Shown here: positions 10,560-20,485 of the stretch, piece by piece | Position numbering within the stretch: position 1 is the first letter of the stretch | Layout: each line of letters starts with the position of its first letter | NCBI GenBank assembly: GCA_023897205.1 | Contig: JAHWDD010000008.1 | Coordinates: 1,116,001-1,180,000, forward strand | Direction: 5' to 3' | DNA length: 64,000 bases | Origin: Exophiala sp. HKRS030 | Lineage: Eukaryota > Ascomycota > Eurotiomycetes > Chaetothyriales > Herpotrichiellaceae | Translations under genes and position numbers: made by a program | The notes under the pieces: generated by a model | The model's input: only the letters and a program-made list of their open reading frames with translations | Databases searched by the model: none | What the model was told of the DNA's origin: nothing

Positions 10560-13500
10560 CCCCGCCGAGCTAATGGCGCACACCCTGAAACATTTGGCTA
10601 TAAGCTTCTATCGAAACTCGGGCGTGCTTAACAAGACCGATTTCTGTACCGTCTGCCGCGAAATTACTGATGTATCAACAACAACAAACACGACTGGACC
10701 CACCAAGGGCAGTCAGCGTAACGCCACCAGCGTGTCATCGTTGCAAGAAGGGCAACAGGAAATCATCGGTCTCCTTAGCTCCTTTACCTCACGAGTCAAC
10801 CACTTGGGATCCACGCCCAAGGCGACGCCAACAACGACAAGGAGAACGACGCCTATGATGGGACTATGAGCCAACCAACACCTCCAGTTCTGAAAGGAGC
10901 ACCCACGTAACCATCAGAGACGAATTCAAACACACACTTAAACGCACTTGGAGGAGCATAGAATCGGATGCTCAGAAGCACCCGCCGAGCAAGAGGCGCC
11001 ACATGCCAGAGAGATCAGATTCGGAGATACCAGCAGAAAAATCGCCCACCCAAGGAGAGCGCCAGGACGAAATTAGTACAGACTCCTCGACAGAAAAGAC
11101 CTCCTCTACGGGCGAGTCCGAATCAGAGTCCACGTCCAATGGCGAATCACATTGAAGGGAGGATAGCAGCAGCCCAGCGGAGTCCGAGTCGGCTTCAACT
11201 CCACCAAACCACCAACAGCAATACCAGTCAACCCAAGAGGCGACGCAACCAACTATAGAAACCTCGTCGACCGCAGACACCGACAGGAACTTTTATCTCC
11301 TCCCACCCACCTCCCCAATCAGGTCTTCTCCCTCCCCCTCCCCCCCAACGAATTACGTGAGAAGTACTGGAGCCATGGACAGGACGACCACTCCAATGGT
11401 GACGACCACGCGACATCGACGCCGCCCCTAAGCCGCCACATAGCACTTCCAGCGCCGTCCCAGTCGTAATCCTAGCCAAGACACCACGAAAGAAAGCACC
11501 TCAAAGGCCTAGGTTTTAATGCCAACAAGGAGTCAGATGGAGTCGTGTCATCCTTGCTCAACGACCAGAAAGTCGCAAGATACGATTTGATCGCAGTCCA
11601 ATAGCCAGCCCTCTTGAATATCAATCCCAACACATCCACAACCCGGCGCAAATCATCTGGCACACAGTCTATCCGACCTAGATAGAAGTGAACAATCAAC
11701 GCCCACGGGTATACTTCTACGTGAACATGAGTATGCCGATAAAAGACTGGTCGATCAAGTGACACTCAGGGAACTATATCACCCTCGCTTTGATCCAATA
11801 GACGTTCCAACAAGGACAAGAGACATCGACAATGCTCGAGATCGACGTTCACAACGTCTACCAAGAGCCTGGCTTAGAATTGGTTCACGTGCTTACTGAA
11901 CTAGAGAAGGTACAAAACTCAATCCCGCAAGGAACAGACTACCATAAACACCTCGTGATGAGCGATTTCAATACTGACCCCTCTTGATGAAAGTATCACT
12001 AATCGACTCGGACGACAAGGCAGACGAAAACACAAGCACATCCTGCCGTTCTGACCTACAACTGCTTCGGAAATTAGAAACCATCGCACACATCAGCCAC
12101 AACAATACAGCAAGGAGCACTCTAAACCTAGAACTTGCCACACCGGGCCTCGCGTAAGGACTACTATTCCAAAGTCGAGAAGAAGCCTCATCCACAAATC
12201 AGCCTACGTGCCCATAGAGATCATTTTCAACATCGAATTGGCTACCAGGAAACCAAGCTGATCCGCACATAAAACGCCACGAACTACGAGATCCTAGACT
12301 GAAGCCCTAAAGACTACCTACCTGCACCCAACCAGCCGCTCAACACTGAGACGGACATTGACTACTTTGCCAATCGAGTGGTAGGAGCATTTAGGCCAGC
12401 AGTAGATGCAGCAGTACTGATCAAGAGCATACCCAAGTACTCAGTACCAGGGTGGGCACCGGAGCTAAGCAAGTGCATCATAGAGGCTAAGAGGACCAAA
12501 CGCAAATACGAGACCATCCAATCCGAGGAAGATAGAGCTGCCATCATCATCCAACAAACAAGAAAAAGAGAAAGATCAAGATCAAGATCCGCAACCGTTG
12601 GAGAATCAATGACGTCTTATCCGAGGCCTGTGGGAACTTGAAAAAGACTTGGTGACTCGGCAAATGGGCCAAAGAACGCGAGACCCCTAATCGTCCATAC
12701 ACGTCACCTCTAGCTATCGAAGGAAGGCTGGGTCACTACACGACGTTATCTCAGGGCAAAGCTGATATCCTCTGGGACAAATTCTTCCCGTCGGTGCCCA
12801 CCATAGACAGAACGGACAGATCGCCAAATTGTTGGTTGAACAACTCCCCCAGGGATAGGAGCACATCACCAAAGCCATCGAACATACCGCAGACATGAAC
12901 CTGGTTGATTCGGGAACTCCTCAGGGCTCGCCACTCTCCGCAGGCTGCTACAATGCCGACCTTGTAGAGGAATGCAACTACCCGGACAATGATATCTCCT
13001 GTCTCGCTTGGATCGACGACACAGCAGTTATCGTAATCGACAGAACTTACGAAGACAACAGTCAGCCTCTCGAGACTACATGAGCAGAAGATGGAGCCCT
13101 AGGCCAAACGTCACGACATACACTTCAACCTAAAGAAAATCGTCCTTATGCACTTCCGCGCCCCACAGAGGAGACAGGGAAAATGGTCTATGGCACCCAG
13201 GGAAGGCTAAGCGCCGGTGCCCATCGGTGGAGCCATAATCAAACTCTCAGAAAGAGCAAAATTTCTAGAGATGGTCCTAGAGCCTCGTCTATACTTCGTG
13301 GACCATCTTGACAAGATCATGAGCAAAGTCAGAAAGAGCATGGCGATCCCCAGCATTTTTAGGTACTCCACACGAGGTATCACCGTCGACGAACTCCGCA
13401 ACGAGTACATGGCAACCATCATCCCTCAGACCCTGTCTGGCAAAACGGCGCGGTACAACCCGGACGCCTACAGACCCTGGCGGAGACAGCCGTTAACCTC

Positions 13501-14340
13501 GAAGAAGGTTCAACTCAGGGCAGCCAGAATCATCACAGGGACATGGAAACCCGCACCAGCCGACGCACTCGACGTGGAAGCCCACCTAACACCCATCCGC
13601 CTAAAACCGAAACAAACCCTCGACCTTACCCTTGTCCGTCTCCCGGCATATCCACAGTACGACGTCATCAGGAGAATCAGGCAGAGAGGAGAGGCAAGGG
13701 ACTTCGTACACCAGAACTGGGATAGGTGCCCGACGCCACCAGAACTCCTGGAAGGAAAGGCGCTTCGGCCCCATCCACAACAAGCCGCTCACGGCCCCAG
13801 AAAGCCTACTTCCTTTCACCAGACCGCCCCACCAAGAAGCGCCAGAGATCGAGATCGTACCCACCCGCGACGAGGCCATAATGAAACACAATATCGGGCA
13901 CCTGTCAGTAGCAGACCACGCCCTATACACTGACGGGAGTAGTATCAATGGGCTGATAGGTAGCGCCGCCTTATAGCTTCTACACAGGTGCCACTAGACA
14001 AGTCATGCTCGGCCCCGACACCGAGTACAATGTGTCTACGCAGGGGAACTATGGGACATTCTCATGGCACTAGAAATTGCCGATATGGACAGCTCAGGCG
14101 ACAAGAACCGTTGTACGCTTATCTACACAGACAACCAGGCTGCGATCAGGAACCAATCAGACCGAAACATCATCCGGAGAATCTGCAACATCTACCGCAT
14201 ACTGATGAATAAGTAAGGAAAAGGCACCATCTCTCCCTTGTCCGCGTCCGCAAATTATATCCCTGAGATCTTCTCACAAACAAGCACTCGCTCATTGGCA
14301 TTGTTGGGCTATGGAGACAGGAAGGTGGTTAAACGTACGC
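10560..14340 (+). mobile_element. Tad-like LINE, decayed and internally deleted
   Basis: A non-LTR retrotransposon remnant read in pieces across frames. First, an ORF1-like Pro/Ser-rich basic region with a CxxC (PPACHRCKKG, about 10720). Then an APE-type endonuclease: NANKESDGVVSSLLNDQKV (about 11520), INNQRPRVYFYVN (about 11690), IDVHNVYQEPGLE (about 11840) and MSDFNTD (about 11960). A pre-RT region reads LGKWAKERETP (about 12655) and the RT palm reads SGTPQGSPLSAG and WIDDTAVIV (12895-13060). Finally, an RNase H domain with YTDGSS (about 13925) and YTDNQAAI (about 14120). The first half of the RT appears missing between about 12870 and 12900. Many stops show that it is dead. The ends are approximate. 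Confidence 0.85.
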
Positions 14341-15980
14341 CAGTTGTGTGCGTTGCTGGCGACCAAGGCATTTTAGTCTTTCCACCCATCGAGCTCTAGA
14401 GAATGAGCAGTGGCTTGGCCTAGATGTTCAACGGCCCCCCCGACCCAGCGGGCGCGCTGTTCACTCTTCCGTCTCACCACCAGGTCGACGGAATCCCCCT
14501 GCGCTTCGCCTTTCGCCTGAGAGTGAGGAAGTTGCCTCTGCACTACACGAGTTCAAGCTGGTAAGATGGACACCAAAGCTGACCTCCGGGGACAGGACAG
14601 GCACGATCTCATATCGATCTGAGCCCGTCAATCGTCCCTCTCGGATTGAACCGCACCATCTCGGGCTGCTGGGATCTTTTGATCTCGAACATGCACGAGT
14701 GCAACCACCGAGCCCGAGTTCGCGGACAGACGAGGCTGTGGAGTCTCACTGGCGGCTCTGCAAATCGGTCCATGGATCAAAGTGTCGCACCATCTCGGGT
14801 GGGACTTTGACAGGGTCGTTCGACGTGTCCTTGGCTTGGGACGGCCTTTTGGCGAATCGATTGATTCCCCTTGACGACCGCTGTGGTACATGATTTTCGG
14901 ATGGCAACACGGAGAACTCCCCCCCGGCTCATCGTCTTCCGTTTTGGTAGTCGGCTCAGGAAGAGATAACCTGCACCACCCACGGAGTACCAAGTGTGCA
15001 ACGGTTGTGGTGTTGGTTCATCATGATCTGATAGGACCCGCAAAGGAAAAAGGACGAATTTGGCTGCAACACTTTTCTTTTCCTTATTTTTCCCCATTTA
15101 CCCCCTATTTTTTCTTGTGTCTTTTCTCTATCTTTTCTTTGTGCCAACTGCACCAATACAAGTGCCAAACGTTTTCACAAAGTGTTACTTGTCATTCACA
15201 TACACGGAACCCCCAAAAACACGCTCGTCTCCCTTAATCGAAGTGAAAATTTGATTGTACAGCCTGCCTGTCGCGTGTGTCCTTTGCCTGGCGATGCCCT
15301 GTCCGCCGTCTTTACTGCGTACGAGAGTCCCAATCTTCTTCTGGTCGACTCCGCGTGGAGCCCCTGTCTGACCCGCGCAGCGTGGAGCATTGCGGATCTC
15401 ATCCCCTGTCGGTCTTCCGTTCATCGGGACTTTCGAACAGTTGTGGCCTTTTGTTCTTTCTTTTTGGCCATCTTCTTTCACTTTGTTACGGTCATGCGCC
15501 GGGTTCCACATGGTTGTTTATCGCATTACCCTCTTTTCGAACCAGGACTTCGAGGGATGTCCGATGGAGTAAGCCCAATGACTTATGCCGTAGGCCCGTT
15601 CACAGATGCGACTGCGCCTCCGTGGCTGTCGATGTGTCACTGCACCAGATCGGTATCGAGGAAGAGAAAAGAGGGTCGCCGATGAGAGGAGAATCTTGAG
15701 GCAAGGGCCATCTATAGTAGGATCCCTGGTCTCGGGTCTCGGATGATCGTCATCGCCTTGGAGCGTCGCGGTGCGGTGCGGTTCCAGCAGAATGCCTCTT
15801 CCCATCGCAGAACCATTTTCAGTACGTCAAGCGCATTCATCCTTTGAGGTAGTCTCTCTCTTTGCAGGCCCCATGGTAGGCCCCCTTTGATGTCGAAGGT
15901 GATCGAGCTTAGGACCTTTCTCCCTCGCCACGCGGTGAGGATTTGTTTCTTGAGTAGGAGAGGGGCCTTTTCTGTTGACG
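14341..15980. other. Intergenic, no recognised gene
   Basis: Moderately long open frames exist on both strands (14348-14893 +, 15182-15685 +) but overlap others of similar length and match no family known to me. A pyrimidine-rich run occupies about 15075-15140. Confidence 0.35.
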
Positions 15981-15987
15981 GTGGTGA

Positions 15988-16067
15988 GCGGACTGGGGCA
16001 GTTCCTGAATAGGCCTAGTGTAGCAAGCAGGGAGCACCAGTCACATGATCAGGATCCTGACAAATAC
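15988..16067 (+). repeat. Dispersed repeat R1, copy B
   Basis: This is a strong copy of the R1 element: CAGTTCCTGAATAGG, a short variable spacer, then CCAGTCACATGATCAGGAT and CCTGACA. It lies about 200 bp upstream of the N-acetyltransferase start. Confidence 0.78.
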
Positions 16068-16265
16068 TTACACAAGGGTTTGGGGCTCTGCTGACGTAAA
16101 ACAGACGCATCTCGATCTTCCCGCTTACGCGAGTGGGCGAAAAACCCCCGGCATTTCTGTACGTACATTTTCCGTGCCATGAAAAGAAAACTTGTATTTA
16201 ACTAGTGGCTTACTCCCTACGACCCGTGTATCCTACCTCCAGTACCTCGGGTAGCCAGCCCACTC

Positions 16266-17476
16266 ATGGCGTCGGAAACCGCGTCCCAGCCCTCGGGGTA
16301 CTACCCCTCGTACACCGAAGATCAGATTCGACAATATCTTGACCGGGTGGAATTCCCCGTTGACCACGACCACCCCGGTGCTTCACTTCTTGTTCCGCAG
16401 AAACAGCAATACGACTTCTTGGTCAAATTGATTCGTCGACAGATATGTAGCGTGCCGTTCGAGAACCTTGGCCTGCACTATTCCTACCGTCGCGAGATCT
16501 CTCTCGATCCGAGCCAGCTCTTCTACAAGATTGTCGTACAGCGCCGAGGCGGATACTGTCTCGAGGTCAATACCTTCTTCGCCCTGGTCCTCCGAGGTTT
16601 GGGTTACGAAGTGATTTCGGTCGGAGGGCGGGTCTCCAACCAGATCAAGCCCGACAACAAGGACACACACGTTGAATATGGTGGCTGGTACGTACAGCTA
16701 GCCCTTCCGACGACGTGAAATATTCGTTTTTCCTGGAGCCCCATGGCAGTGCCTCATCAGAGCTTTTGGGCTTCTGAAGGTTCATATTTCGATTGATCGT
16801 TTCATCGAGTCACAATGGTACATACTCGATGTACTGTAACGTCACCTACTGACTGTTTGTATCATGCACCCACAGGACTCACATGGTCAACATCGTGACC
16901 GTAGAGGGCCAAAGGTACGCCGTGGACTGCGCCTTTGGTAATAATGGCCCGACCCGCCCTGTCCCCCTGCGAGATGGCTTCACGTGTCGCAACACCGGGC
17001 ATGGCGACGGCAACAGTGAGATGCTCCTCCGCCACGAGAGCATCCTGGGTGGTAGTAGCACCTCCGGGCAGCTTCTCTGGGTCTACTACGTGCGCTTCAG
17101 GTCTTCGATGCAGTGGATCCCGGCTTACTGCTTCGGTGAGGTCGAGTTTCTCCCCAACGACTTCTCGGTCATGAACTACTACATCAGCAAGAGCCCCGAG
17201 TCGTGGTTCACGCGGATCCTGGTCTGCATGAGATTTCTGGAGGAACCAAATGCTACCACTGCCACCACTGGTCCCGCGGATACCGACCGGGTCATCGTCG
17301 GTGACGTCACTCTTCGAGACGATACCGTCAAAGAACGGAAACACGGTCGGAGCAGGATCATCGCGAGGTTCTACGGCGAAGCCGACCGCATCGCCGCTCT
17401 ACAGAGGTACTTTGGCATCGAACTTGACGCGGCAGAGTCCGAGAGCATTACTGGGACGCTCTCTCAACTTCGTTAG
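16266..17476 (+). CDS. Arylamine N-acetyltransferase
   Basis: NAT transfers an acetyl (in fungi also malonyl) group from CoA to arylamines by ping-pong chemistry in the cytosol; fungal homologues detoxify amines such as plant-derived aminophenols. Exon 1 is 16266-16687, the intron is 16688-16875 (GTACGT...CACAG, with a TACTGAC branch word) and exon 2 is 16876-17476. The join restores W141 and gives 340 aa. The catalytic triad is visible: Cys98 in RRGGYCLEVN, His143 in GGWTHMVNIV and Asp158 in RYAVDCAFGN. PFENLGLHY (about 64-72) matches the family's N-terminal helical domain. The 188-bp intron is long for this genome but its join falls exactly at a conserved point. All key residues are intact, so activity is likely. 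R1 elements flank it on both sides. Confidence 0.95.
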
Positions 17477-17917
17477 ACAACCCGAGGGTCTCGAGTGTTG
17501 GAGAAATGAAGGGCTGAACGAGAGGAAGAAGAAAAGAGAGATGTGAGACTACAGACGCTGAATTTAAATAACATGCGGAGTTCCTAAACCCAAGACATGT
17601 CACGGCTGTCAAAATGGTGTTGTGGCGCCGCAAAGGGCGCATCTCCACGCCAAGGTGTTATCGCTGACGGCCCGGGTCAGGGGAGCAAAGGGAGTACAAG
17701 ATCGGTGGCTAGGAAGGTCGCAGTGTAATGGCTCGCGTTCTCTAGTGAAAAGACACCGAATACAGTGCACTTCTTCTTGCTCAGTTGATTTGATTGTCTT
17801 TTCTATTGATAGAACTGTCAGACTAACTAACCGTGACAGCCTGCGGGCGATAACAACACCTATGTACCTGTTATCTGACCTTCCCCTTGGGATCTCCTTG
17901 AACCAATGAACAAGTCC

Positions 17918-17951
17918 CCTCGGCGCAATAATCACATGATCAGAATCCTGA
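17918..17951 (+). repeat. Dispersed repeat R1, partial copy D
   Basis: Only the downstream half of R1 is preserved: AATCACATGATCAGAATCC followed by TGAGAC. It lies about 440 bp after the N-acetyltransferase stop. Confidence 0.5.
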
Positions 17952-18101
17952 GACTATTTCAGTTTAGCGTATGTACTCTCCCTCTCTCCTTTCTCCTAAA
18001 TATCCCTTGCTCAGTTCTTCATTTCCCATCACTTTGAATTGCTCCGTTTGACCGTCAACGCTCCAATCCCCTGGGAGCACACGATTCTCGAATTTTAAGC
18101 A

Positions 18102-18602
18102 ATGTATCATGATGGCGAGGCTTGCAGACAAGTCGATGCCATGTGCATTTTCTGGGAGAGGCAGCTGGATTCCCACATAGCACAGTACGCAGACGAGCTG
18201 TCAGCACAGGACCGAGCCAAGGCTAGCACTTCGGGCAATGCGCAGTACCGGTGTGTCCCAGAGTAGACGTCCGACACCGATATTACGTGTGAGCCCGAGG
18301 CGAGGGACTATAGGATCGTGGCGGTCCTCGCGGACCTGAACCTCCATGATGCCCCGGAGGGTTCCTGGGTTCCGCCGCGAAAGACTTCTTTACCACCCTC
18401 GAATCCTTTGCCTATCTCGTCGATGTGTCCCAGGGAGGGAGATTTGAACTTGTACCGATCTGCGCAAAAGAGATTTGAACTTTTCGTGAAAATTGGCACA
18501 CACTCGGGGAAGGAGTCTCTTCGACGCTCACTATTGTCAGAACCGTGGGTGGGAAGGGCTCTCTTTTTGACACAGGGTTCGGAAAGTGGTTACAGAGAGT
18601 GA
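18102..18602 (+). pseudogene. Open frame broken by one stop
   Basis: From an ATG at 18102 one frame runs to 18602 with a single internal TAG at about 18262. The first part reads CRQVDAMCIFWERQLDSHIA and the second RDYRIVAVLADLNLHDAPEG. A segment in the next frame (about 18375-18450, KDFFTTLESFAYLVDVSQGG) also looks protein-like, so at least one frameshift is likely. The family is not recognised. Further coding-like fragments continue to about 19660 without a continuous frame. Confidence 0.35.
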
Positions 18603-19739
18603 TCTTTTGTGCTTTGAGATGGCACTTTGGAGAATACCTCCAGAAAGTGTTGCTTTTCAGTGTTTTCCTGTGCTTGCGCATGGCAGTACCACGCCCAATT
18701 CTCGGTTTCATGGTCTGTCTGCACCCTCGGCCTGGAATTCTGTCCGGCGATCGATCGTTTCGCCCGACGTCGTGGCTCCGCTGATTAGTGGCAGACACAC
18801 CGCGTACGACCCTCGGCAGAAGGCGACACTGGTGCTTCGTCGTCAGCGTCGTCCGAGTCACCGGCCCCTCCCATCGTCTCCGCCTTGTGGCTTGCATTGA
18901 CCACTGTTGTACCGGTCGTCGTGGTCCTGGAGACACGTCGGAGAAACGCATGCAGCTGCTCTTCAAGATTGCCGACTCTTCCATGTACGCGGTCTCAAGG
19001 ATGGGCGTCACCGGCGCTACAGGAACACTAAACACCAAATGTCCCTCGTTTTCGACGGGCCCAGGGCCTCCGGCGCCGGCGTACTCCGCGGATATTTGTC
19101 TCTCACCTTCAGACTCGCTTTCGAGAGTTTGCTTTCTGAAAGCCGAGGATCATCAAATCAAGTTGATCACCTGCAGGATCTAAAACGTCGCGGCCGGGGC
19201 TGCACGGGAGATGCAGACTCGGGGGCTTTACGATGTTGGATTTTGGAGACTTGGGAAGATGCCTGCAGGTACTGGGTCAGGAGTACCACCTAGATGGGAA
19301 TCTTGGTACTTCCCCTCCACGGCTCAATCTCTCGGATCCGCCACAAAGTCTACAAAGTTGATTCCACCGTTTGTGGATGTTGCGAGTCTTGTCGGTGGCT
19401 TTTCTGATGAGCTCACCCTGAACCCAACGGATCAACCACCAAAACAAGTTTCTCACGACTTGCCTCCAAGCCGGCTTGTACCATACCTTTCCACCACTAT
19501 CCTCTTTGATGGTGTATTTGAGGTGAGTTTGTTCCAAGACTCAACCGCATGGGTTCCATCGCCTACGAATTCGCGCGCAAGCGGATTGGCCATCAATCTA
19601 CGAAACATAAAGATTCCAAGGTCGAGATCTTGGACGAGTCTCCTGGTTTTGATTTACCCGTAGACGCTTTTTTGAGAGAGAGAGATTAGATGCAGAGTGA
19701 CTCTGCTGCTCTAGCCTAGACTTTCTGGGTAAAGGCCCA

Positions 19740-19815
19740 TGGACTTGACTCCAAGATCATAGACTAATGTTTTGACCTCACTCAGCCAGGAGGGGGGTTT
19801 TGTGATGAAAGCGTG
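19740..19815 (+). repeat. Short repeat shared with 36.6 kb
   Basis: The segment AGATCATAGACTAATGTT followed by a CACTCAGC-like word recurs at about 36578-36612, downstream of the intact trypsin-like gene. It may be 3'-flank debris of that gene family. Confidence 0.45.
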
Positions 19816-20485
19816 TGAGGGATTGCAGAACAGTGTGTGTGCTGTAGGACCTGCAGTGCAATAAATTGATCTCGTAGATTGGACATTGTACCACTCAGTA
19901 AATTTTCCCTTGTCATTCTGGCCCAAGCACAAAATAAACCTGCAAGTGTTGTGTACGTACCTTGGGCTACCGGATGTAACCCCCTTGGAGAATGAACACA
20001 TCGAAGCGAACCAAACAACTCCAGGCACCTTGTGTGATCGAAACCATTGTCAAGTGACGATTCTACTGTTCACTCGAGGAGTATTCTGTTCAAAAACGCA
20101 ACCGAGTATTGATTGGTACGAACTATGTCCTTTGCCATACAATGCGTCGGCACCAAATTCCCAAAAAAACCCCTGATCCTCTTCAACACTCTCACGGAGT
20201 ACAATTTTTGCAGACAACAGACAGTATCCCGTCCTCGTTCTCACACTGCAATCCCTCTGATCAAGGCCAAGTCAGTCTCACTCACCCTGAGCTGAGCATG
20301 CGGGTGTTGTACTCCAACTTCCTGAGAAAATCAAAAATGTTGCATTCCAATCCTGCCGTCCGTGCACATCATAACGCGCCACCCCTTCTCAACCACCTGC
20401 CCAGCGTCTCGTGTCTTCACGTTTGTGCAGCTGCGCCTTTTTTACACCTCTTGCCACAGTGTTTGTCAATGCAGTTTCGACCAGG

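Noticed and set aside
14348..14893. 181-codon plus-strand ORF after the LINE
   Set aside because: Possible LINE 3' debris or chance. The opposite strand is equally open and no motif was recognised.
15182..15685. 167-codon plus-strand ORF
   Set aside because: It has overlapping equal-length frames on both strands, no family resemblance and no promoter or splice context. It was left unannotated.
19277..19537. 86-codon minus-strand ORF with Trp-rich helix
   Set aside because: A membrane-like or domain remnant was considered, but no family match and no extension in neighbouring frames was found.
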